Shown piece by piece: positions 20,302-30,505 of a stretch of DNA of 64,000 nucleotides. The position numbers and the translations under genes are program-made. The stretch covers positions 21,620-85,619 of the forward strand of contig SLDY01000035.1 in NCBI GenBank assembly GCA_007125005.1, written 5' to 3'. The notes below the pieces were generated by a model that was given only the letters and a program-made list of their open reading frames with translations, was not told where the DNA came from and made no database searches. The stretch's first letter is position 1; every line of letters starts with the position of its first letter. Source of the stretch: Natronohydrobacter sp. GTDB lineage: Bacteria; Pseudomonadota; Alphaproteobacteria; Rhodobacterales; Rhodobacteraceae.

Positions 20302-21564
20302 TCAGAGCGCCCGCCAGCCGATATCACGCCTGCAAAACCCTTCCGGCCAGTCGATCCGATCAACCATATCGTAAGCCCGCGCGCGCGCCTCCAAAAGCGT
20401 GGCCCCGCGCGCCGTGACATTCAGCACGCGCCCGCCATTGGCGAGCACGCGCCCGCGCTCGTCCTTAGTGCCCGCATGAAAGACCATATGCGCGCTGTCC
20501 TGCGGGCAAGTCTCCAGCCCCCGGATTTCGCTGCCTTTCGCATAATCGCCCGGATAACCCTGCGCTGCCATCACCACGGTCATCGCATGGTCATCGGCCC
20601 AATTGACGGTCATCTCATCGAGCCGCCCTTCGGCGCAGGCCATCATCAGATCGAGCGCCTGCGCGCCCAGCCGCATCATCAGCACCTGACATTCGGGATC
20701 GCCAAAGCGCACATTGTATTCCACCAGACGCGGCTGGCCGTCCTTGATCATCAGCCCGGCATAGAGCACCCCTTGATAGGCCATGCCGCGCCGCGTCATC
20801 TCGGCCATGGTTGGCCGGATGATCTGTTCCATGGCCAGATCAGCGATCGCATCAGTCAACACGGGAGCAGGGGAATAAGCCCCCATGCCCCCAGTATTCG
20901 GCCCTGTGTCCCCCTCGCCCACGCGCTTGTGGTCCTGCGCGGTGCCGATTGGCAAACAGGTTTCACCATCCACCAAAACGAAGAAAGAGGCTTCCTCACC
21001 CTCCATGAACTCTTCGACCACCACTTCCGCCCCGGCAGTGCCAAACTCACCTGCGAACATGGTATCAATCGCCTCCAGCGCCTCGGCCTCTGTCATGGCC
21101 ACGATTACGCCCTTGCCAGCCGCAAGCCCATCGGCTTTGACCACAATCGGCGCGCCCTGCGCGGCAATATAGTCGCGCGCGGCCTGAGCGTCGGTGAAAT
21201 GCGCATAGGCTGCGGTCGGCGCGCCCACAGCGGCGCAGATCTCCTTGGTAAAGGCTTTCGAGGCTTCTAGCCGCGCCGCCGCCGCCGAGGGGCCAAAGCA
21301 GCTTAGCCCGACCGCACGCAAACGGTCCGCAACCCCTGCCGCGAGCGGTGCTTCGGGCCCGATCACCACGAAATCAATCGCATTTTCCTCGCAGAAATTG
21401 GCCACTGCCCCGCCATTGCAGATATCGAGATCAGCGCATTCGGCCATCGCTTCCATGCCTGCATTGCCGGGCGCGCAGATCAGCCGGTCGCATTTCGGGT
21501 TCTGCAAGATCGCCCAGGCCAGCGCATGTTCGCGCCCGCCGCTGCCCAGCACCAGAATATTCAT
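20302..21564 (-). CDS. purD: Phosphoribosylamine--glycine ligase
   Basis: MNILVLGSGGREHALAW, VVKADGLAAGKGVIVA, VEYNVRFGDPECQ. Confidence 0.97.
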   Translation of the reverse strand: MNILVLGSGGREHALAWAILQNPKCDRLICAPGNAGMEAMAECADLDICNGGAVANFCEENAIDFVVIGPEAPLAAGVADRLRAVGLSCFGPSAAAARLEASKAFTKEICAAVGAPTAAYAHFTDAQAARDYIAAQGAPIVVKADGLAAGKGVIVAMTEAEALEAIDTMFAGEFGTAGAEVVVEEFMEGEEASFFVLVDGETCLPIGTAQDHKRVGEGDTGPNTGGMGAYSPAPVLTDAIADLAMEQIIRPTMAEMTRRGMAYQGVLYAGLMIKDGQPRLVEYNVRFGDPECQVLMMRLGAQALDLMMACAEGRLDEMTVNWADDHAMTVVMAAQGYPGDYAKGSEIRGLETCPQDSAHMVFHAGTKDERGRVLANGGRVLNVTARGATLLEARARAYDMVDRIDWPEGFCRRDIGWRAL

Positions 21565-21636
21565 CGCCCGCCCTCTCTTGGCCTTCACTGTCGCGCGTTC
21601 TAGGGTGGTCTCGCCTGCAAGACAAGCGAGAGCCGC

Positions 21637-23046
21637 ATGGACCTGATCGACGAGCCCGCCAGCAACACACCAGAACTCTCGGTCTCCGAGATCTCGGGTG
21701 CCATAAAGCGCGTGCTCGAGGGCGAATTCGGCCGCGTGCGCGTGCGCGGCGAAGTGGGCCGTGTGGTGGTGGCGCGCACGGGGCATATGTATTTTGACCT
21801 CAAGGATGACCGCGCGGTCATCGCGGGCGTGAGCTGGAAGGGTCAGGTCGCGCGCATGGCGGTGAAACCCGAGGAAGGGATGGAGGTCATCGCGACAGGG
21901 CGGCTCACGACCTTCGCGCCGCAGTCGAAATACCAGTTGCAGGTTGAGAGTATCGAGCCCGCAGGCGCAGGCGCGCTCATGGCGATGCTGGAAAAACGCA
22001 AGGCGGCGCTTGCGGCCGAAGGCCTATTCGCAGCCGAGCGCAAGCGCGCCCTCCCCTCTCTGCCGCGCGTGATCGGTGTAATTTCCTCGCCGCAAGGGGC
22101 CGTGATCCGCGATATCCTGCACCGCCTGCAGGACCGTTTCGGAACTCATGTTCTGCTTTGGCCCGTTGCAGTGCAGGGCCAGAGCTGCGCGCCCGAAGTG
22201 GCCCGCGCGATTGCAGGCTTCAACGCGCTCCCTGCAAATGGTGCGATCCCGCGCCCGAACCTTCTTATCGTCGCGCGTGGCGGAGGCTCCATCGAAGATC
22301 TCTGGGGTTTCAACGAGGAAATTGTGGTACGCGCTGCCGCCGCGAGCGTGATTCCGCTCATCTCTGCCGTGGGTCATGAGACCGATACAACGTTGATCGA
22401 TTTCGCCGCCGATCAACGCGCCCCCACACCAACAGCTGCGGCCGAGATTGCCGTGCCAGTTCATTCCGATCTGATGGCGCATCTAACAGGGTTGGAGGCA
22501 CGGCTCATCCGCGCAGGCGGCCAGATGATCAGCACCCGCCGCCAACGCCTCGCCGATCTCTCCCGTGCGCTGCCGCGTGCGGAAACATTGCTCGCCCCCG
22601 CGCTCCAGCGCTTTGATCAATGGGCTGAGCGGTTTCCGGGCTCATTGCGTGCACTGATCGCGACCAAGGGGCAGGAGTTGCGCAGCACCGCCGCAGGGCT
22701 GCGTGCCGCCACCATCCGCTTCCAGATCGACAAATCGCGCGAACGCCTGGAAGAACGCACTGCCCGGGCAACCCGCGCCATCACCGCGCGGCTCGACACC
22801 CACACCACGCGGCTAGAAGCGCTCGAACGATTGCGCCAGTCGCTGGGGTATCCGGCCACGCTCCGGCGCGGCTATGCAGTCGTGCGGGATGAGGAAGGCC
22901 GAGTCCTGACCGACGCGCGCGCTGCCGCGAAGGCCCGGATGCTGGAGATCGAATTTGCCGATAGTCGCCTTCTGGCTCAGCCGCAGAAACCGGCCAAATC
23001 CGGCAAGCCACCTGCGAAGCCGCCCGAGCAGGGCAGTCTCTTCTGA
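21637..23046 (+). CDS. xseA: Exodeoxyribonuclease VII large subunit
   Basis: SVSEISGAIKRVLEGEFGRVRVRGEV, GVISSPQGAVIRDILHRL, ARGGGSIEDLWGFNEE, SAVGHETDTTLIDFAAD. Confidence 0.96.
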   Translation: MDLIDEPASNTPELSVSEISGAIKRVLEGEFGRVRVRGEVGRVVVARTGHMYFDLKDDRAVIAGVSWKGQVARMAVKPEEGMEVIATGRLTTFAPQSKYQLQVESIEPAGAGALMAMLEKRKAALAAEGLFAAERKRALPSLPRVIGVISSPQGAVIRDILHRLQDRFGTHVLLWPVAVQGQSCAPEVARAIAGFNALPANGAIPRPNLLIVARGGGSIEDLWGFNEEIVVRAAAASVIPLISAVGHETDTTLIDFAADQRAPTPTAAAEIAVPVHSDLMAHLTGLEARLIRAGGQMISTRRQRLADLSRALPRAETLLAPALQRFDQWAERFPGSLRALIATKGQELRSTAAGLRAATIRFQIDKSRERLEERTARATRAITARLDTHTTRLEALERLRQSLGYPATLRRGYAVVRDEEGRVLTDARAAAKARMLEIEFADSRLLAQPQKPAKSGKPPAKPPEQGSLF

Positions 23047-23115
23047 TTTCATCTTGCCAAAAATACTCATTAAGCCGGTCGCGCAATGGCGCAGCCTTGA
23101 AAGCGGGCGCGATGT

Positions 23116-24303
23116 CTACCGTGCTCGCAAGACATCGGCGATGGCCCGCGCCGTGCGCTCGATTGCTGCCGCATTCAGCCCCGCCATGTTCACCCGCCCA
23201 TCGCCAAGCATATAGATCGCATGGTTTTTGCGCAGCGTTTCCACTTCCGCAGGCTCCAGTGGCAAAAGCGAGAACATACCATGTTGCGCGGCGATAAAGC
23301 CGAAGCGATCAGAGCCCGTCTCATTCTGGATCGCTGCTGAGAGCGCGCGCCTGTTCTCGACCACACGCATACGCATCTCATCCAACTCGCTTTGCCAGCC
23401 ATTCCTTAGCTTGGTGTCGCGCAGGATTGTGCTGACTACACGCCCGCCATGATCGGGCGGGAAGGCAAAGCTCTGTCGGCTCAGCCCCGCAAGCGTGCCA
23501 GCAAGCGTGTCGCGCAAGGCAGGCTCGACAACGGCCATGGCTATGCCCACACGTTCGCGATAGAGGCCGAAATTCTTTGAGCAACTCGCAGCCACCAGAA
23601 TTTCGGGCAGGCGTGCGCTCAGGTGGCGCAGCCCCCCGGCATCTGCGTCAAGGCTCTCGCCAAACCCCTGATACGCCATATCCACAAATGGCACGACGCC
23701 CCGGCGCTCCAGCAGCGCTGCAGTTTCAGCCCAGTCTTGCAGGCCGAGATCAACCCCGGTCGGGTTGTGGCAGCAGCCATGCAGCAACACTACATCGCCC
23801 GTTGCCATCTGTCCAAGATCGGCGAAGAACCCTTCGCGATCCAGCGCGCCGCTCTCGCGATCGAGATAGCGATACGGCTGCGAATGCAACCCCGCCGCAG
23901 CGATCAGGGGCAGATGATTGGGCCATGTCTGCGCGCTGACCCAGATCGTGGCTTCGGGTCGCGCGCGCTTGATCAACTCGCAGATCTGGCGTACGGCCGC
24001 TGTACCACCCGGTGTGCCCACTGCCGCGACCCGTGCGCTTGGCACTGCTCCGCCCAGAAGCAGGCTTTCCATCACCTCCAGAAAAGCGCGGTCGCCAGCG
24101 AGCGAAAGATAGCTCTTGGTCTCCTGCTCTTCAATGATCCGCGCTTCGGCGGCTTTTACCGCGCGCATGACAGGCGTGCGGCCGGCGGCATCGCGGTAAA
24201 CCCCCACGCCAAGATCGACCTTGTTTTCGCGGGGGTCATCGGCAAAGGCTTGCATCAGGGCGATGATCCCGTCGAGTTTCGGAGCGGACAGGGTTTCAAA
24301 CAT
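23116..24303 (-). CDS. Aromatic/aspartate aminotransferase
   Basis: DPRENKVDLGVGVYRD, LLHGCCHNPTGVDL, SCSKNFGLYRERVG; start at MFETLSAPKLD. Confidence 0.93.
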   Translation of the reverse strand: MFETLSAPKLDGIIALMQAFADDPRENKVDLGVGVYRDAAGRTPVMRAVKAAEARIIEEQETKSYLSLAGDRAFLEVMESLLLGGAVPSARVAAVGTPGGTAAVRQICELIKRARPEATIWVSAQTWPNHLPLIAAAGLHSQPYRYLDRESGALDREGFFADLGQMATGDVVLLHGCCHNPTGVDLGLQDWAETAALLERRGVVPFVDMAYQGFGESLDADAGGLRHLSARLPEILVAASCSKNFGLYRERVGIAMAVVEPALRDTLAGTLAGLSRQSFAFPPDHGGRVVSTILRDTKLRNGWQSELDEMRMRVVENRRALSAAIQNETGSDRFGFIAAQHGMFSLLPLEPAEVETLRKNHAIYMLGDGRVNMAGLNAAAIERTARAIADVLRAR

Positions 24304-24314
24304 GATAACTCTTC

Positions 24315-24875
24315 TCAGTTGGAGGCTGGGGTCCAGTCGCTGTTCAGGACGCGGCTGCGCTCTTCCTGCCGGACCGGAGTGAAGCCGTGTTTCTGGTATT
24401 GGATCAGCGCGCGCGGGTGATCCAGCGTGCAGGTATTTACGCGCAGAACCTGAAGGCCGGGGCGCTGCCACGCCATAAGGATGGATGTGCGCAGCATCCA
24501 GCTGCCCAGCCCACGCCCGACCGCCTCTGGTACAAGGCCAAAATAACTGAGATCGCAAACCGTATCTTCGCGTGCATCGAGCACGAAGAACCCTTGCGGC
24601 CAGCCATTATCGATCAGTGAGTAAAGAGCCACATCGGAATGGCTTAGCCAGTCGGCGATGTCGCGGTCCTCATTCTCATGCAGATCGGTCCAGGCATAAT
24701 CGCGCCCCACCGCGTCATAGAGCGCGCGGAAATACCACACTGGCGGGCTTTCGGCCCGCAGAAGCGCGCCGGTCATTCCGACAGGCGTGTGGGGCCAGTC
24801 AAAGCCGGGCCGTGCGGTCATCTCGAGGAACGTGACCGTATAGGTAACTGTCTCGCCCGCTCGATAGGTGGTCAT
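24315..24875 (-). CDS. GNAT family N-acetyltransferase
   Basis: LSYFGLVPEAVGRGLGSWMLRTSI, VNTCTLDHPRALIQYQKHGFTPVRQE. Confidence 0.85.
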   Translation of the reverse strand: MTTYRAGETVTYTVTFLEMTARPGFDWPHTPVGMTGALLRAESPPVWYFRALYDAVGRDYAWTDLHENEDRDIADWLSHSDVALYSLIDNGWPQGFFVLDAREDTVCDLSYFGLVPEAVGRGLGSWMLRTSILMAWQRPGLQVLRVNTCTLDHPRALIQYQKHGFTPVRQEERSRVLNSDWTPASN

Positions 24876-25717
24876 CCGGTTTCAACCTTCAGATCTGGAA
24901 ATTGTCCCCATTCCGTCCAGGAACCATCATAGAGCGCATGTGCGCGATGCCCAAGGATCTCCAGCCCGAGGCTGAGCACCGCTGCTGTTATGCCCGAGCC
25001 GCAGGTGGTGATGACCTGCCGGTCAAGATCGACGCCTGCGTCCACGAAAGCCGCGCGCAGCGCATCGCCTTGTTTCATCGTGCCATCGGCGTTGAGAAGA
25101 TCGGTAAAGGGCAGGTTCAGCGCGCCCGGCATATGACCCGCGCGCAAGCCTTCGCGCGGCTCTGGACTGTCACCGCGGAAGCGCTCGGCAGAGCGAGCAT
25201 CAAGGATCTGCCAGTCGCGCAGCTTCACCGCTGCGGCGACTTGGCTCACATCCTTCACGAGATGGGCCTGACGCTGGACCGTTATATGGCGCTCGCGCAG
25301 CACCGGGGCCAGATCCTCGACCTCGCGCCCCTCGGCTTGCCATTTCGGAAATCCGCCATCGAGTACGGCCACATCGCTCTTGCCCATCAGCCGGAAAAGC
25401 CACCAGACCCGTGCAGCCGAAAACAACCCCATCCCATCATAGACGACGATCTGATGCCCGTCACCCACACCCATCGCGCGCAAGCGCGACATGAATTTCT
25501 CGACCGGTGGAGCCATATGCGGCAAGCTCGAACGGTGATCGCTGATTTCGTCAATATCGAAGAAGCGCGCTCCCGGGATATGTCCCGCTTCATACTCGGC
25601 GCGCGCATCGCGGCCCATCTGCGGCATATACCAGCTTGCATCGAGAATGCGCAGATCAGGATCATTCAGATGCTGGGCCAGCCAGTCGGTGGATACCAGT
25701 GTTTTCGGATCATCCAT
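24872..25717 (-). CDS. sseA: 3-mercaptopyruvate sulfurtransferase-type rhodanese
   Basis: Two rhodanese domains; VSTDWLAQHLNDPDLRILDASWYMP; active-site loop TTCGSGITAAV. Confidence 0.9.
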   Translation of the reverse strand: MDDPKTLVSTDWLAQHLNDPDLRILDASWYMPQMGRDARAEYEAGHIPGARFFDIDEISDHRSSLPHMAPPVEKFMSRLRAMGVGDGHQIVVYDGMGLFSAARVWWLFRLMGKSDVAVLDGGFPKWQAEGREVEDLAPVLRERHITVQRQAHLVKDVSQVAAAVKLRDWQILDARSAERFRGDSPEPREGLRAGHMPGALNLPFTDLLNADGTMKQGDALRAAFVDAGVDLDRQVITTCGSGITAAVLSLGLEILGHRAHALYDGSWTEWGQFPDLKVETG

Positions 25718-25790
25718 GTTTCACCCCCATCTGAACCCTGCTTATCTACGGCCTTCTCTACCCCTAACGGCGCAAACTGAGGCTGGCAAG

Positions 25791-26924
25791 ATGGCAGCAG
25801 ACCCTTTCGCAGCGCCCCGCTTTGGCGTATCGGTGCGAGCCATGAAAGACATGCTCACACGGACATATGACCAACTGGTCGAGGAGGGCGCGATCCGCCC
25901 GGATGCAGCGCAGCGCGGGGCCTTACCGCTTTTCGCGCCGATCCTCGATTATCTGGCCAAACCTGCGCCGAAAAAGGCTGGGCTGCGCGGGCTTCTGGGC
26001 CGACAGAAGCCCGAGCCTGCGCCGGGGCTCTATCTGTGGGGCGGTGTCGGGCGTGGAAAATCGATGCTGATGGATCTGTTTGTGGCACAACTGGGGGATC
26101 TGGCGCGAAGGCGCGTACATTTTCATGCTTTCATGCAGGAAATTCATGCAGGCATGCACGAGGCGCGCAAGCGTGGGGTGGAAGATGCGCTGGCACCTGT
26201 GGCCGACAAGGTGGCCGCAGAGGTGCGGCTGCTGGCATTTGACGAGATGCAGATCACCGATATCACCGATGCAATGATCGTTGGGCGGCTCTTCGAGCGG
26301 TTGATGGGGGCGGGGGTGGCTATTGTGACGACCTCGAACCGTGTGCCGGATGATCTCTACAAGGACGGGCTGAACCGGGCGCTTTTTCTACCCTTTATCG
26401 AGATGATCAAAACCCGGATGGTGGTGCATGAGCTGGAATCCGAGACAGATTATCGCCAGCACAGGCTGGCAGGGGAGCAGGTGTGGTTCAGCCCTGCAGA
26501 TGGCGCATCGCGCGCCGAGATGATGCGGATCTGGGATGAACTGACCGGGCATGATCCGGGCGCGCCCTTGACGCTGAAAGTGAAAGGGCGGGAGGTCGTG
26601 CTGCCACGTGCGCATAATGGCGTGGGTTGGGCGCGGTTCTGGGATCTTTGCGGCCAGCCGCTGGGGCCTGCGGATTATCTGGCGCTGGCAGAGGCGTTGC
26701 GGGTGCTGATGCTCGAGGATATCCCCTATCTGACGGTCTCTAATTACAATGAGGCGAAGCGGTTCGTGACCTTGGTCGATGCGCTTTATGAGGCGAAGGT
26801 CCGGTTGATCGCCTCTGCGGCTTCCGAGCCAGAGCGGCTTTATACGGAAGGGGCCGGGGCGTTCGAGTTCGAGCGCACGGCCTCGCGACTGCGCGAGATG
26901 CAGGGGGCTGATTGGGGGGTGTGA
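25791..26924 (+). CDS. zapE: Cell division protein ZapE (AFG1-like ATPase)
   Basis: GLYLWGGVGRGKSMLMDLF, RVHFHAFM, LAFDEMQITDITDAMIVGRLF; start uncertain (25791 or 25842). Confidence 0.93.
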   Translation: MAADPFAAPRFGVSVRAMKDMLTRTYDQLVEEGAIRPDAAQRGALPLFAPILDYLAKPAPKKAGLRGLLGRQKPEPAPGLYLWGGVGRGKSMLMDLFVAQLGDLARRRVHFHAFMQEIHAGMHEARKRGVEDALAPVADKVAAEVRLLAFDEMQITDITDAMIVGRLFERLMGAGVAIVTTSNRVPDDLYKDGLNRALFLPFIEMIKTRMVVHELESETDYRQHRLAGEQVWFSPADGASRAEMMRIWDELTGHDPGAPLTLKVKGREVVLPRAHNGVGWARFWDLCGQPLGPADYLALAEALRVLMLEDIPYLTVSNYNEAKRFVTLVDALYEAKVRLIASAASEPERLYTEGAGAFEFERTASRLREMQGADWGV

Positions 26925-26936
26925 TTCTGGAAGGGG

Positions 26937-26973
26937 CACGATCCTTCCCCCCATTGAGGGGGTCAGGATCGTG
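26937..26973. terminator. Bidirectional hairpin between convergent zapE and queG
   Basis: cacgatcc-tt-cccccc-attga-ggggg-tca-ggatcgtg: 8-bp outer stem plus C/G inner stem, overlapping the queG stop. Confidence 0.7.
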
Positions 26974-28039
26974 AGCGCGTGGCCGCGCCCGGCGCTGCCG
27001 CCGAGGACGCGCGTAGCCGCTTGACAGCCCAACATGCGGCATCTGCGACAGTCGGGTCCGGGTCGCGGCAGAGTGCTTCGGCGTGGGGGATCAATTGCCT
27101 GCTGCCAGAATTGCCAATGGCGTAGAGTACATTGCGGATGAAACGATTGCGCCCGATACGTTTGATCGGTAAGCCCGAAAAACGTGCGCGAAAAGACGCA
27201 TCATCAAGCGTAACCAGATCTGCGAGATCTGGTGCAATCATCCCTTCGCGCGCTGCATATTTCGCCTCTGATGCGGTTTGCGCAAACTTGTTCCAGGGGC
27301 AGATAGCAAGGCAATCATCGCAGCCATAGATGCGATTGCCCATCCTTGCGCGCAAATCTTCCGGCACGGGCCCGTGGTGCTCGATTGTCAGGTATGAAAT
27401 GCAGCGCCGTGCATCGAGCTGGAAGGGGGCCGGAAATGCATCTGTCGGACAGATATCGAGGCAAGCGCGGCAAGTGCCGCAATTTTCGCGCGCAGGCGGA
27501 TCAGGTGGCAGCTCCAGCGTGGTGAAAATCGCTCCGAGAAAGAACCAGTTGCCAAGTTCGCGCGAAAGGAGGTTGGTGTGCTTGCCCTGCCAGCCCAGCC
27601 CCGCCGCCGCCGCGAGCGGCTTTTCCATGACCGGGGCTGTATCAACAAAGACCTTGATCTCGCCCCCTGCCTTCGCAATCAGCCAGCGGCCAAGATGCTT
27701 GAGGCGTTTCTTGATCACATCATGGTAGTCACGCCCCATTGCATAGGCAGAAATCACGGCTTTCTCGCGCTGCGTCAGCAGACCCAGGGGATCATGCTCT
27801 GGCGTGTAGCTCTCGGCCAGCATGATGATGCTGCGCGCCTCGGGCCAGAGTGCGGCCGGATTGCCGCGCCATGTCATGCGCTCTTCCATCCAGCTCATCT
27901 GCCCATGCCGCCCCTCTGCCACAAACTGCGCAAGGCGTTCAGGGGCTTGTGGGATCGAGTCGGGCCGTGTGACTGCGCAAGCGTCAAACCCAAGGCGGAT
28001 TGCCTCGGCGCATAGTTCAGATTTCAGAATGGCGTTCAT
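26963..28039 (-). CDS. queG: Epoxyqueuosine reductase
   Basis: Two 4Fe-4S motifs [16 protein letters not shown] and [35 protein letters not shown]. Confidence 0.95.
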   Translation of the reverse strand: MNAILKSELCAEAIRLGFDACAVTRPDSIPQAPERLAQFVAEGRHGQMSWMEERMTWRGNPAALWPEARSIIMLAESYTPEHDPLGLLTQREKAVISAYAMGRDYHDVIKKRLKHLGRWLIAKAGGEIKVFVDTAPVMEKPLAAAAGLGWQGKHTNLLSRELGNWFFLGAIFTTLELPPDPPARENCGTCRACLDICPTDAFPAPFQLDARRCISYLTIEHHGPVPEDLRARMGNRIYGCDDCLAICPWNKFAQTASEAKYAAREGMIAPDLADLVTLDDASFRARFSGLPIKRIGRNRFIRNVLYAIGNSGSRQLIPHAEALCRDPDPTVADAACWAVKRLRASSAAAPGAATRSRS

Positions 28040-28063
28040 GCGTCAAGGATGCCCTTGCACGGC

Positions 28064-28729
28064 TCAGAAATCCAGATCGGCATAATGCGCAGGGGGCGGG
28101 AAGCCCGGAATCTGGTCGGCAAGAAGTGTGCGAAAGGCCGGGCGCGACTTGATCTTGGCATACCATTCATGCACGAGGCTCGATCTCTGCCAATCCACAT
28201 CATTGATGTAGTCAAGGCAGGAGAGATGCGCGGCTGCCGTGAAATCGGCTAGTGTCATGTCATTTCCTGCAAGCCAGCGACGTTGTCCCAAAAGCCAGTC
28301 CAGATAATCAATATGAAACTTGATCCGCGTCGATCCCAGCTTGATGCGCTGCGAATCCGGGTAGCCTTGCCCGGTGAGCTTCTTGTTCACACGCTCATAG
28401 AGCAGGTTTGATGTCACCTCGACATGGAACTTGTCATCGAACCAAGTGCAGAGCCTGCGCATTTCATAGCGTTCATCCGGCCCGCGCGGTACCAAGGGCG
28501 GTGTCGGGATCGTCTCGTCGAGATACTCGCAGATCGCATGGCTCTCGCTCAGCATCCGCCCGTCATGGCGCAGCACCGGGACTTTGCCTGCTGGGTTGCG
28601 GCGCATGAAATCCTGGCTTGGCTCCCAGTAACGCTCCTCGATCAGTTCAACCTCGATGCGTTTTTCTGCGAGGGTCAGGCGCACCTTGCGGCAAAAAGGC
28701 GAGAGGGGAACGTGATAAAGGCGGGCCAT
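28064..28729 (-). CDS. Glutathione S-transferase family protein
   Basis: N-terminal thioredoxin-like MARLYHVPLSPFCRKVRLTLAEKRIEVELIEE, KVPVLRHDGRMLSESHAICEYLDE. Confidence 0.92.
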   Translation of the reverse strand: MARLYHVPLSPFCRKVRLTLAEKRIEVELIEERYWEPSQDFMRRNPAGKVPVLRHDGRMLSESHAICEYLDETIPTPPLVPRGPDERYEMRRLCTWFDDKFHVEVTSNLLYERVNKKLTGQGYPDSQRIKLGSTRIKFHIDYLDWLLGQRRWLAGNDMTLADFTAAAHLSCLDYINDVDWQRSSLVHEWYAKIKSRPAFRTLLADQIPGFPPPAHYADLDF

Positions 28730-28789
28730 GAAAAAAACCGGTGCTCCTTACTGCTACTGGAGCCCTCTTGCCGTGCGCAGGCGGAAAGT

Positions 28790-29530
28790 TCAACCGCCGA
28801 TACAGGCATCACGCCCGTCGCGCGCAATCGTTGCCGCACCATCCATGATGGATGCTGTGCGGTTGCGGAGAAATTGTGTGGGGTTGGCCGCATCGCGGAT
28901 CTTGGGAGCAGGCAAAACAGCGGCGAGACGCGCGGCTTGTGTGGGTGACAGCTCCGCAGCAGTGGTCCGAAAATACCTTTGCGCGGCAGCCTCCACGCCA
29001 AAGACACCCTCATCGAATTCCACAATATTGAGATAAACCTCAAGGATGCGGCGCTTGGGCCAAAATGCCTCTATCAGCAGGGTGAAAACAGATTCCAGCG
29101 CCTTGCGTGTCCAGTCGCGCCCATGCCAGAGAAAGACGTTTTTCGCAGTCTGCTGTGTGATGGTGGACGCACCTCGTGAACTGCCCTGTTCGATGACACG
29201 GCGTATCTCGCTCATGTCAAAGCCCCAATGCAGGCAGAAATTCGCATCCTCCGCCGCAATCACCGAGCGCGCCATTACTGGCGCGATTTGTTCCATCGGT
29301 ACCCATTGGCGCTGGATTTCTCCCAACCGCCTGTGCTCCTGCATGATAAAGATGCCGCCCGGTGGTGCAACGAAACGGTAGAGCAAAACCCATGCGACGG
29401 CGAGCAGGAAAATGATCGCAACCACGCGCAAGAACTTACGCCAGATCCAGTTCACCGCATCTGTGCAGCGCGCTAACGGACTGCGCTTGGAGGCGCTTTT
29501 CCGCGCCTTGCTGGATTTTGACTTCGCCAT
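28790..29530 (-). CDS. mtgA: Monofunctional biosynthetic peptidoglycan transglycosylase
   Basis: VIAAEDANFCLHWGFDM, RGASTITQQTAKNVFLWHGRDWTRKALE, KRRILEVYLNIVEFDEGVFGVEAAAQ. Confidence 0.96.
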   Translation of the reverse strand: MAKSKSSKARKSASKRSPLARCTDAVNWIWRKFLRVVAIIFLLAVAWVLLYRFVAPPGGIFIMQEHRRLGEIQRQWVPMEQIAPVMARSVIAAEDANFCLHWGFDMSEIRRVIEQGSSRGASTITQQTAKNVFLWHGRDWTRKALESVFTLLIEAFWPKRRILEVYLNIVEFDEGVFGVEAAAQRYFRTTAAELSPTQAARLAAVLPAPKIRDAANPTQFLRNRTASIMDGAATIARDGRDACIGG

Positions 29531-29578
29531 TCCCTGCTTTACTCACGTTCCGGCAAGCTGGGTCAAGAGGTGAAAGCT

Positions 29579-30457
29579 CTAGCGTGTCGGAACCGGGGTC
29601 TCGCCGCGATAATCATAGAACCCACGCTGAGTCTTGCGGCCCAACCATCCGGCCTCGACATATTTTGTCAGCAATGGGCAGGGGCGGTATTTGGTATCCG
29701 CAAGCCCGTCATGGAGCACATTCATGATGGCAAGGCAGGTATCGAGGCCGATGAAATCGGCAAGTTCAAGAGGGCCCATGGGGTGATTGGCCCCAAGCTT
29801 GAGTGATTCGTCGATGGATTTGACTGAGCCCACCCCCTCGTAAAGCGTATAGACGGCCTCGTTTATCATCGGCATCAGGATGCGGTTCACGATAAAGGCC
29901 GGGAAATCCTCGGCGCTGGCGGAGGTCTTGCCGAGTTTCTCGACCACACCGAGCAAGGTCTTGTAGGTAGGCTCGTCGGTGGCGATGCCGCGGATCAGTT
30001 CCACCAGTTGCATCACTGGCACGGGGTTCATGAAGTGAAAGCCCATGAAGCGCTCGGGCCGGTCAGTGCGCGAGGCGAGCCGGGTGATCGAGATCGAAGA
30101 CGTGTTAGAGGTCAGGATCGTATGCGGCTGGATATGGGGCAACAGATCCTCGAAGATCGCCTGCTTGACCGTCTCGCGCTCGGTCGCTGCCTCGATGATC
30201 AGATCCGATGGACCGAGATCGGCCAGCCGCGTGGTGGTGCTGATGCGCGACATGGCGGCAGCCTTTTCCTCAGCGGTAGTCTTGCCGCGGGAGACTTGCC
30301 GCTCGATATTGCGGTTGATCAGTGCGACAGCCTTGTCGAGCGCCTCTTGGCTGATATCGTTGAGAAGCACATCGTAGCCTGCCAGTGCAAAGACATGGGC
30401 AATTCCGCTACCCATTTGGCCTGCGCCCACCACTCCCACGGTCTTGATGTCCATCAC
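29579..30457 (-). CDS. 3-hydroxybutyryl-CoA dehydrogenase
   Basis: VGVVGAGQMGSGIAHVFALAGYDV, LTSNTSSISITRLASRTDRPERFMGFHFMNPVPVM, GPLELADFIGLD. Confidence 0.96.
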   Translation of the reverse strand: MMDIKTVGVVGAGQMGSGIAHVFALAGYDVLLNDISQEALDKAVALINRNIERQVSRGKTTAEEKAAAMSRISTTTRLADLGPSDLIIEAATERETVKQAIFEDLLPHIQPHTILTSNTSSISITRLASRTDRPERFMGFHFMNPVPVMQLVELIRGIATDEPTYKTLLGVVEKLGKTSASAEDFPAFIVNRILMPMINEAVYTLYEGVGSVKSIDESLKLGANHPMGPLELADFIGLDTCLAIMNVLHDGLADTKYRPCPLLTKYVEAGWLGRKTQRGFYDYRGETPVPTR

Positions 30458-30505
30458 TGGGCTCTCCTGTCAACTTCCGGCCAGACCATAAGTCCGGGGA
30501 TCACC

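Noticed and set aside
20290-21270. 326-aa + strand ORF
   Set aside because: Antisense to purD.
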